From Bicyclus anynana (lineage: Eukaryota > Arthropoda > Insecta > Lepidoptera > Nymphalidae), in contig NC_069093.1 of NCBI RefSeq assembly GCF_947172395.1, positions 11,939,561 to 12,003,560 of the forward strand: 64,000 bases of DNA, read 5' to 3'. The position numbers and the translations under genes were made by a program. Below, in pieces: positions 56,546-64,000 of the stretch (its first letter is position 1; each line of letters opens with the position of its first letter). The notes under the pieces are model-generated. The model saw nothing but the letters and a program-made list of their open reading frames with translations. It did not search any database and had not been told where the DNA came from.

Positions 56546-57499
56546 AAAATATTCTAAAAATCGTCAATTTCTGTAAAGAAAAATCAGAATTCAGTTGTAG
56601 GTATGTGATTTCACTTTAAGAATCAACTCAGGGGTGTTTTTAGAAAAAAATGTGCGCATAAGCTTAAATGCCCTCATTCGCCAAGTTCTGAAGAATAGTA
56701 AATCTATTATAGAGAAATCAGATGTTAAGATTGAATAAAAAGGTTCAGGAGAAATTAGGACGACAATTCTGCTTTCCACTTTGATAATAAGGACTGTAAG
56801 TTAACATCGCATATTTCAGCTTCCGACACCAACTAGAGCGAATGCATTGAGTAAGTAGTAGTTAAAATATGATGGCGAAGTAATATAGATAAGTCAATAT
56901 AAGTTAATGAGTGTCTGTAACAGAATAAATAGCTTTAAACCTACTAGTCGTTTACCGAAAATAACTTTTTTGTGTTTTTTGTGAGCTATGGTCATTTAAA
57001 CCCGAAACTTCATAACATAATATTTTATGTATAAAATAAATAATACAGGTATGATATAAAAAACAACTGTTCATTTTCATTCATTCACATTTATTCACAT
57101 GCCTATTTACATAGGTATATTACATAAAAGCTCAAATAAATTATCGAGTGCTTGCCTGTTTCGTGGTATCACAGTCCATATACACGCGAGGTCATTGACC
57201 TCTAATAAAAAATCTTAAAGTAAAAAAAAAACTATATGCAATGATAAAATAAATGAAAATAATTATCTAATTACAGCTAAAGTTAAGCATAGAATTTACG
57301 CAAAATAACAGAGTAAAATAAAGCCTTAATGACGTCTATAGATTATAAGTTAATACTAAGAAAACAGTACTGAAACGTGTTAAAACGTATCTACTGGCAA
57401 CCCTTAATACATTAAGTTTTTATTACCTTACACGTAATAAAGTATTTTTGACGAAGAAAAAAATAATAATAAAAAAACGAAAATGAATAAAAATAACAT
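56546..57499. other. Region between the two cuticle genes, no gene seen
   Basis: AT-rich. TTTATT at 57418 and TTTAAT at 57561 (minus-strand AATAAA and ATTAAA) could serve as poly(A) signals for gene B but are far from the stop codon. Confidence 0.4.
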
Positions 57500-57540
57500 A
57501 AACACGAATTGAGAACCTCCTTTTTTGAAATCGGTTAAAA
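57500..57540. mobile_element. Terminal piece of an AACCGACTTC-type repeat
   Basis: 'cacgaattgagaacctcctt' and 'ttttgaaatcggttaaaaag' match the right end at 38370-38416. Confidence 0.5.
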
Positions 57541-57879
57541 AGAGGAAGAAACTGAAGGTCTTTAATGCATGAGTAATGCAAGGATTGGATTGGAAGGATA
57601 AGGATTAAGGGACAGACAGGGTGGAGGGATGCCTATATGACCTCAGTTTGAAAATTGAACAAAAAAAACATCCTGCATCGAGACACGCGGCCGCGTTTCA
57701 GCCAATTTTAAGCGAATCGGTGAAGCAGCCTCTGTAGTTACATAATGACTAACTTAGCAGATACTAAAGTTATTATATGAAGTATTTATGGCTGTATAAC
57801 CTTACAACTAAATCCGAATACAATCTACATTTCAACAACGGTTCAGCAGCAGTTCTTAGTGATATCGTGGTTAATGAGA

Positions 57880-58030
57880 TCAATAGTGGTATCCGTTTGC
57901 ACCGTTTCCTCCAGATCCGCTGCCGCCGCCGCCACCGCCGAATCTTCCGCTACCGCTGCCGCCGCCGCTACCGCCTCCGCTGCCGCTACCAGAGCCGCCG
58001 AACGAGCCTTCGTTGTACGATCCCTCTCCA
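57880..58030 (-). CDS. Gene B last exon (Gly/Ser-rich C-terminus)
   Basis: Acceptor 'attttcag' (58031-58038 on the complementary strand); 50 codons including TGA. Starts GEGSYNEGSF and continues as GSG/GGS repeats. The proline- and alanine-rich frames on the other strands are shadows. Confidence 0.9.
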
Positions 58031-61000
58031 CTGAAAATAAGTTGAATAATGTTACTTGAGGGTTTTTTCAGTTTCACTTCTTCGATTTTTATCTCTTCAA
58101 CTTCAATAGAGTATCTAGGGCCTTTGTTTGAATATTTGATTTTGGTTTTAAGTCTGTTAAAGGTCAAAGACACACACCACTAACGTAGTGGAGATATTAC
58201 CGCAGAATACTGTGTGTGCTGACTGACAGAATGCTGTGACTTTCTACTGACAACTTGAGTAACACAAATTCAGTATTTACCGGCCCAAACAAGGACTCGA
58301 GGAAGGTATTCCTTAAATTTGTAAAACTTCTTAGTGTCGTCGCAAATAGGAGCCACGCTACAACTACATACGCCACCAAAAGCTAGAAGCGGCGTTTTGT
58401 GGCGTGTGGCGGCCATCATCCGGCCGTGTACGGCAAAGCCATATAAATCACATACGCCATCAAAAGCTAGAAGTGGCGTTTTATGGCATCATTGTCACCG
58501 GCTGTGTGCGGCAAAGCCACAGTAACAGCCAAAAAGTATGTAAACTGTAGGAAAAAGGTCGTGGCGACAATTGTGACTTACAATATAGTAAGCAAATGCA
58601 ACTTACGAAGACGGGTTGCGCCTATTGAACTCAAGTGACTGTAGGATTGCATCAGGGATGGGAGGAGGAGTGGGAAGGTGGTCGCCGACGGGATGGAAGC
58701 CGTTCTCATCAGCAGTGTAGGTCAGCGAGATCTGCTGCCCGTCGGGCGTGCGGTAGGAGAAGGCACCCTCAGCTGTGACGGCAGGACCTTCGGGACCTTG
58801 GGCACGTGGGGCACCACTTTCTTGGGCTGATATGCCATTGCCAGTTTCGTAGCTGTAAATAAAAAAAGTAGTATTAAGAAACAATGGGGATGATGAGGTT
58901 TGAATATATTGATTTTCATGATATATTCAGATAATTAAGGTCATCATCATCATCATTATCAGCCGATGGAGGTCTTCTTGCATGGACTTGAGCTTTTAAT
59001 GTCCTCGGTCCACCTTGTGCTGTCGACTAACGCTGCGGTTTCTGGTGCGGGGGTCGCCATATCAGCACCTTGGGACCCCAACGTCTATCCATTGCCTCTT
59101 CAACTTCGCGACTCGCTGAGCTATGTGAGTGACTTTAGTTTGTCAGCGGATCTCCTCATTTCTGATTCGATCACGCACTCCAAGCATAGCTCACTCCATC
59201 GCCCACTGAGTGATTTTGAAACCTCTAATAAGGCCCATAATAGTTAGCGACCCAGTCTCGGATCCATAGGTCATCGCCGGCAACGCGCACTGTTCGAAGA
59301 TTTACGTCTGACATAAAAACCTAAAAGGGTTGGGCTAGTTGGGGTTGGTTGGGAGTTTGTTCTATTCCATTAGATTTGAAAATTATGTAAGTCATCGAAA
59401 CCTACTTCTGAAATGTAATTATGCAATCTTAGTACGAACATGTTGGTACTATTTTCGATTAGGTGCAATAATTCTCTTATATTGGGTAAGTACTAAGTAA
59501 CTGTTGCGAAATGGAATATATTGGTTCGTGACCAACGCGCTATAATATCCAAGCCCTAAGCACTACGCAGGTCTAAGCGGGTCAAAAGATCAGGTGGATT
59601 CGTATATCTGTTTTAAATTGAGACGGAAGGAATGTTTTAATTCACGCAGCTTCTTTATCACCTCTATTTATACATTGTTATCGAAATTTTCTTTCATTTA
59701 TTTCTAAGCATATTTTACAGGCACTTTAGGAACGTCAATTTGTAAATACCCTACCACGGGTTCGGAAGGCAGGTTATTTATAGCTAAGGCTAATTCGATA
59801 ATTGTAAATGGTTGAACTCAGAACCCCGCAGCAAACTCCTGTTTTTATAGCAACGAAACAAACAGATGGATGGATAATTCTATAATGATTAGGGTGATCA
59901 CGTTTGATTCTATAATGAGTAGGGTGATAATGTTTGATTCTGTAATGAATAGGGTGATAATGTTTGATTCTATAAATCACTTTATGATCTTAATAAAAGT
60001 GATCGAGACTGATAGCTACTCGGAGGCACGGGGACTTAATACCAGAAACTTTCCATCTCTAGCCAGCTACCGAGCATTTTTTGTAAGAAAGAAAAGCTCA
60101 ATAATTTCATAGTCCGATCAAGGACTCAAACCCAGGACCTCAAGATCACGAAGCCTCATCGGCTAAATGGACCAACGAGGCAAGCTCTACTGCATACGAG
60201 TAGGTTTGTCGAAAACGCAGTGTTACAACAGAAGTTGTTAAACCTTAACTTGGTCAAAGACAAGTCACTATCAAAATTTATTTTAATTGGCCTTAGTTTA
60301 CAAGCTCTTTGGAAACGTAAGGTAATGTTACGGGATAATGATATTGTCGTCGTGTGTTAAAGTTAAAATTACGAGGGTCCCAAATGCGCCTCGGTCAAAG
60401 TTACCAACAAATATGTTGTTTGAAGAACTTATATTAGAGCAAATTAAATAGATATTTATAATGGCAGTTCAAACTGTCTGTAGAGCGGACTCTAATTGGG
60501 TCACTTAAATGCTCGCAGCGTGATCGCCTAACAAGCAAAGGGACAAACCACGACATTCAACTTTCAAATGTTGGTACTTGATGCACAATGCCCTATTGTG
60601 ATCGAGGGAGTGGCGAAATAATTAATATCTTGTTGGGAACCTAATACTATTCAGTCTGAAACAATAAATTGGAGCTAAATAGTGCATAAAAATACATGTT
60701 TTGGTCTAGAATATCGTGGTAAATTTTCTCTATGTACTTAAATATTTTACTTATTGACTCGCCATGGTGGTCACGATCCTCAGTCATGAGGGACCGACTG
60801 GAGAGAGAGACTTAAATATAGAATGTTAAGTGATTGATGTCTAAAAGTTATTAACGAAATGCCTTTTATGGCTTTGGGAACGTTTTCAGTAACGGTACGG
60901 AGGATAGGGGTAGGATAGGGATAGGGTGGGGTAGGGTAGGGGTAGGGTAGGGTAGGGTAGGGGTAGAGTAGGGTAGGGTAGGGTAGGGTAGGGGTAGGGT

Positions 61001-61362
61001 AGAGGTAGAGTAGGGTAGGGGTAGTTCGATGTTTACATCGACATTCACGCGGACGAAGTCGCGGGCGTCCACCAGTTTACTAATAAAAATATTCACCTGA
61101 ACTTATAAGTGCCATCTCCGTTGTTCTCGTTTTCATATCGGAGTATAGGTACGTTTGCTCCGCCTGATGATGAACCGCCTCCGAAATTGCCGCTTCCTCC
61201 GCCAAAAGATCCTCCTCCAAGTCCTGCGTTTCCACCGCCTCCACCTCCGGATCCTCCAGCTCCTCCCAGTCCTCCGTTACCTCCTCCCAGCCTCGGAGGT
61301 AAGTATTGCGGCTCCAGGCGTCCACACGACGCTAATGATATTAGTGCTGATAATAATATTAA
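57880..61362 (-). CDS. Cuticular protein, RR-1 type with Gly-rich arms, gene B (first exon unresolved)
   Basis: Secreted chitin-binding cuticle protein on the minus strand. Exons 61362-61097, 58852-58607 and 58030-57880 join to 220 residues plus a missing short N-terminal exon. The first 13 residues (LILLSALISLASC) are the hydrophobic part of the signal peptide. The mature protein starts about RLEPQYLPP, followed by a GGGNGG/GGSGGGG-rich arm to residue 68. The RR-1 domain follows (about 83-155: GDGTYKFSYET, AFSYRTPDGQ, YTADENGFHPVG, PTPPPIPD). The C-terminal exon is Gly/Ser-rich (GSGSGGGSGG) and ends GANGYHY. Phases 0, 2, 2 match gene A. The near-identical RR-1 exon shows paralogy. The Gly-rich arms are the main difference and may make the cuticle more flexible (inference). 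Confidence 0.92.
58031..58606. other. Intron 3 of gene B with a two-copy tandem repeat
   Basis: 58368-58445 and 58449-58526 share 'catacgccaccaaaagctag', 'aagcggcgttttgtggc' and 'tacggcaaagcca' (variants in copy 2). The donor GTAAGT is at 58606-58601. Confidence 0.7.
58607..58852 (-). CDS. Gene B RR-1 exon
   Basis: Acceptor 'atttacag' and donor GTAAGT; 246 nt encoding SYETGNG to NRRNPS, one codon longer than the gene A equivalent. Contains the FSYRTPDGQ and YTADENGF motifs. Confidence 0.95.
58941..59310 (-). pseudogene. RTE-type LINE reverse transcriptase C-terminus in intron 2 of gene B
   Basis: Inverted copy beginning with a TCATCATCAT tail at the left. The minus strand retains blocks for SETWSL-like, RAMERAM-like, ADKLK/RR-like and RRLGPKVL-like motifs, ending in the 'tccatcggc' terminus. 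Several indels. Confidence 0.65.
59712..59775 (-). mobile_element. LINE 3'-UTR scrap in intron 2 of gene B
   Basis: 'acaggcactttaggaacgtc' and 'accacgggttcggaaggcag' match part of 28200-28290. Confidence 0.45.
59874..59985. repeat. 30-bp minisatellite x3.5 in intron 2 of gene B
   Basis: Units of 'gattctataatgagtagggt' plus 'gataatgttt' with few substitutions. The Ile/Met-rich and His/Tyr-rich frames over it are by-products. Confidence 0.85.
60110..60185 (-). repeat. tRNA-like SINE head remnant in intron 2 of gene B
   Basis: The minus strand reads 'ctcgttggtccatttagccg' then 'gtcctgggtttgagtcctt', an A-box- and B-box-like pair at tRNA spacing. No recognisable 3' body and no clean cloverleaf. 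Confidence 0.4.
60280..60410 (-). mobile_element. LINE 3'-UTR, inverted, intron 2 of gene B
   Basis: 'ccttagtttacaagctcttt', 'aaagttaaaattacgagggt' and 'caaatgcgcctcggtc' are the inverse of 20100-20250. Confidence 0.6.
60890..61076 (+). mobile_element. Helitron-like element with TAGGG array beside a splice donor
   Basis: A TAGGG-type array (60896-61030), 'gatgtttacatcgacattca', then the hairpin 'gcggacgaagtcgcgggcg' and a terminus mutated from CTAG to CCAG. It ends about 15 bp from the donor of gene B exon 2. Confidence 0.65.
61097..61362 (-). CDS. Gene B exon 2 (signal peptide, Gly-rich arm, start of RR-1)
   Basis: Acceptor 'tctattgcag' read on the minus strand, donor GTGAAT (61096-61091). 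Phase 0 in, phase 2 out, 88 full codons. The start of this open stretch at a TTG codon upstream is not a real initiation site. Confidence 0.9.
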
Positions 61363-61536
61363 CTGCAATAGAAATATGAACTTGTTATTACCTTACCTAT
61401 GAGCTGTAGATTGATTGAATCATTTGGCAACTGTATTTCTGCCATATTTCTGCTAATACTCGTATTCAGTCAATCTTTTATTGTTGAAGGCGTATTGACA
61501 TTCCCTATAAATTAATCATGGACCTATTATCTGTAC

Positions 61537-61731
61537 TCTATACTAATACATAAAGCTGAAGAGTTTGTTTGTTTGGTTGAACGCGCTAATCTCAGGAACT
61601 ACTGGTCCGATTTGAAAAGTTCTTTCAGTGTTAGATAGCCCATTTATCAAAGAAAGCTATAGGCTATATATAATCGACGTATTCCTACGGGAACGGAAAT
61701 CACAAGGGTGAAACCGCGCGACGACAGCTAG
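61537..61731 (+). mobile_element. Helitron-like element (Lep1-type), full length
   Basis: TCTATACTAATACATAAAGC start, complete body, 'gggtgaaaccgcgcgacgac' hairpin and CTAG at 61728-61731. It lies just upstream of gene B exon 2. Confidence 0.75.
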
Positions 61732-62394
61732 TTGTATATAAAATTCTTGAAATTTATTTACTCTTTGGACAATCTTTATATGTACAAATATTACATGTGA
61801 CTGTATGATTTGTTGGTAATCGTAATAAAATAAAAAAAATAGATGAGCATATGGGCCATGAAATTCCTCATCAAAGAGTACAGATGCCACAAATCTTCAA
61901 ATAGGGATTTGTGGAACTAAACAAATATAATAAATTCGTTTAAGTTTCGTTTAAAATTATGATGAGGTATAATTTATCTAAATAGTGTGACAAAAGGTTA
62001 TTTTGATGCATGCAATCTTTATATTGAAATGCATCTCTTATAGAGGTGATGGGATCAATGACACGCAATAAGGTTTATAGGGGTCATAATCGACAATTAA
62101 TCAAGTAGTTAATAATATAAGTCTACGGACAGAATGGGAACATTGAGGAAATTAAAGTTTTAGTGACTCTTTTCATCGTGATTTTATATTGACGAAGTTT
62201 GGCATTGCAGAAGTAACCAAAGTGTATTCATTTTTAACTATTAACTTAACTAAAAAATAATAGTTATGCATGGTAATTCAGAATTTTGATATATGTAGCT
62301 ATCAGTAACTAAACAAGGACTAATCATCATCATTCAACCTACTATTTGTATACTAGTAATGGCTCAAAGCATTAGCATTAGCTTTTTCTGTTCT
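61732..62394. other. AT-rich DNA, no gene seen
   Basis: No supported exon. Confidence 0.4.
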
Positions 62395-62650
62395 GTAGTC
62401 ATCCCTATAAATTCACCGCAAAAAGTGATCCGAATAACATTTTATGTTTGTTTATTTATGTATATACAATTATACAGTTTTTACACTTCCTGAATACACA
62501 ACTCGACATTGTAGACGATATTTAGGTATTATTTGTTCAAAAAACGCTCGTTGTTGACCAAAACTAACTTTGAGATGTGGAAATTTCCTCTTTTGAGCGC
62601 CTCATCTATCATGACCTAGTTACACATCTAACATGTCTTTAACATCATTG
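62395..62650 (+). repeat. Unidentified interspersed repeat P, copy 2
   Basis: Shares 'accgcaaaaagtgatc', 'cagtttttacacttcctgaa', 'cgacattgtagacgatattt' and 'aaatttcctcttttgagcgc' in order with 45365-45655. Confidence 0.6.
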
Positions 62651-62727
62651 GTTCGTTTGGAATCACAAAAAGACACTTCCGTTTTATTTAAGTAGGTATA
62701 TGATTTGATAAACTATTGTTAAATCAC

Positions 62728-62739
62728 GAAAGCTATCAT
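62728..62739 (-). CDS. Tentative gene B exon 1 (MIAF)
   Basis: ATG ATA GCT TTC followed by GTGATT on the minus strand. Phase 0 is correct and, joined to LILLSALIS, it makes a credible signal peptide. Against it: the donor is weak and the would-be promoter region is a minisatellite with no TATA box. The true exon may lie beyond the window. Confidence 0.25.
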
Positions 62740-62767
62740 TTTGTTTTTCTGGTCCAAATGTCGCATG

Positions 62768-62943
62768 GTTTGAATGTCGGTACTCATTGTATGAATGTAG
62801 GTGTTCATTGTATGGATGTCGGTGTTCATTGTATGGATGTAGGTGTTCATTGTATGGATGTAGGTGTTCATTGTATGAATGTAGGTGTTGATTGTATGGA
62901 TGTCGGTGCTCATTGTATAGATCTAGGTATTCATTGTATGAAG
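62768..62943. repeat. 21-bp minisatellite, about 8 copies
   Basis: Units of 'attgtatggatgtaggtgttc' type. Because 21 is a multiple of three, both strands stay open: HCMDVGV repeats on + and MNTYIHT repeats on -. No sign that either is expressed. Confidence 0.9.
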
Positions 62944-63257
62944 CGCGGTTTGTTAGATTATTATCTGTGGATAACCTAGTATTTATGCATTTGACGGTAG
63001 TAGGTATTATTGCGAATGGTAGAAATCAGCGTAATGGACTACCTAAAGTTAAGTTTACATCGTGGGATTGATTTTCCAAAGTCGTGATATGGCATAATGA
63101 AGTAAATAGGATCCAAGTAACTTCTTCAAGAATCTATTTTATGAGTCATTACCAACAGTCGTAACTAGTAGCACTTTTTAATAGCTTTTAGCACACACAC
63201 ACACTCACACATAAACACACACATACAATATGTGGGCATAAATGTACGTTCTTTCTA
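62944..63257. other. No gene; CA-repeat stretch
   Basis: An imperfect CA/ACAC run at 63189-63225. Confidence 0.45.
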
Positions 63258-63530
63258 TTTTAACCAACTTCAAAAAAAATAGGAGGTTCTCAATTCGTCT
63301 GTATGTTTTTTTTGTATGTATTCGCCTTCAAACTGATGATCAGTTTGAAGGCGGTGCTTCTGAAAGTATTACATGAAAGAACACTGTCTGAAGAACCTAA
63401 ATCTTACATGGCCTGAATTAATATATCATTGGACCGCCTTCAAACTGATCATCAGTCAGAATATAATATGATTGATAGAACTTAGTATGATGCTATTTTT
63501 CGCTTTTTAGTTTAGTCAGTATGTTTTATT
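63258..63530. mobile_element. AACCGACTTC-type repeat with internal palindrome
   Basis: The left end 'ttttaaccaacttcaaaaaa' and 'aggaggttctcaattcg' match the family terminus. 63323-63353 is an inverted repeat of CGCCTTCAAACTGAT around one base, and the same block occurs again at 63437-63454. The right part 'tttttcgctttttagttt' matches 10835-10850 inverted. Confidence 0.55.
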
Positions 63531-63699
63531 TATTAATTACAGTAGCTACAGCATACTTAAGGAATGCAAGAAAACATTTATAAAAATTTATCATCACTGA
63601 AATATGAAGAATCTTTATTAAATCTTATATCCTGAAAAACATCCAAACACAATTCAATTTGGAGTCGCAGTGCCAAAAAATTTTTCCGTATCATTTCAC

Positions 63700-63870
63700 C
63701 GCGGCTAGTTGCCTCGACTGGTCACAGAAGGGCTGGTTAATTTTTTGCGCAAAGCCTGGCTGTCCAGCGCGGAAATGCAGCCAGTATTCTTGCCACCATT
63801 CCACGTGGGCATGATTTGTATAGTTATTAGGATAAGTTAGCTTGAGTTCCTTATTGTATTCTTTCTCAAT
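63700..63870 (-). repeat. Interspersed repeat fragment, retroelement-like
   Basis: On the minus strand 'gaatggtggcaagaatactg', 'gctgcatttccgcgctggac' and 'agccaggctttgcgc' form a conserved-looking block with a short open frame (63897-63691). Probably a LINE 3' end; not assigned. Confidence 0.4.
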
Positions 63871-64000
63871 AAAAAAAAAAGTTAAAAAAAAAATCAAATC
63901 AGTTTTAGATGAATACGTAATGTATCTAACATTTGCATTTTATCGATTAATATTATATTGTCTCGATTATTGTAAATAATCGATAAAACCCTCTGTACCT

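Noticed and set aside
57777..58059. Arg- and Ala-rich frames on the + strand
   Set aside because: Shadows of the Gly/Ser-rich last exon of gene B on the opposite strand.
61093..61402. Initiation of gene B at the TTG upstream of exon 2, and the Pro-rich + frame
   Set aside because: The TTG lies within the acceptor sequence 'ttctattgcag'. The Pro-rich frame is a complement shadow.
61385..61440. ATG...ATAGGTAAG just upstream of gene B exon 2 as its first exon
   Set aside because: The frame either stops at TAG, has the wrong phase, or would need an intron of about 29 nt, which is too short.
62716..62979. 87-codon Cys/His-repeat protein
   Set aside because: It is the translation of a 21-bp minisatellite and is equally open on the other strand.

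Overview
The window looks like nuclear DNA from a lepidopteran, probably a butterfly. The evidence is its high AT content, dense TC...CTAG Helitron-like elements, a tRNA-derived SINE with an ATG/GAT tail (Metulj-like), RTE-clade LINE fragments, and two chitin-binding (RR-1) cuticular protein genes with the usual insect intron positions. There are no bacterial-type operons, rRNA genes, CRISPR arrays or convincing tRNA genes. The species cannot be named from the sequence alone.

Layout. From 1 to about 48 kb I find no host gene. This part is AT-rich DNA packed with SINEs, Helitron-like elements, short inverted-repeat (MITE-like) elements, degraded LINE pieces, minisatellites and two essentially perfect tandem duplications: 757 bp x2 at 10220-11735, and 3370 bp x2 at 30734-37473 followed by an older partial third copy of the unit's tail. 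An unusual run of perfect inverted repeats lies at 44351-44567, with similar isolated ones elsewhere.

From 48.5 to 61.4 kb lie two RR-1 cuticular protein genes in convergent (tail-to-tail) orientation. Gene A is on the + strand with four coding exons: 48588-48602, 49924-50060, 51526-51768 and 53719-53758. It encodes 144 aa and has a TATA box at 48494. Gene B is on the - strand with exons 61362-61097, 58852-58607 and 58030-57880. Its tiny first exon is only tentatively placed at 62739-62728. The RR-1 exons are very similar and all shared intron phases match, so the genes are paralogues from local duplication. B differs by Gly/Ser-rich arms on both sides of the RR domain. Both should encode secreted chitin-binding proteins of the cuticle. 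Their introns hold LINE, SINE and Helitron debris, including a Helitron end about 15-20 bp inside a splice donor of B and a duplicated splice-acceptor tract in A.

From 61.4 to 64 kb there is more repeat DNA, including a 21-bp minisatellite that is open in frame on both strands.
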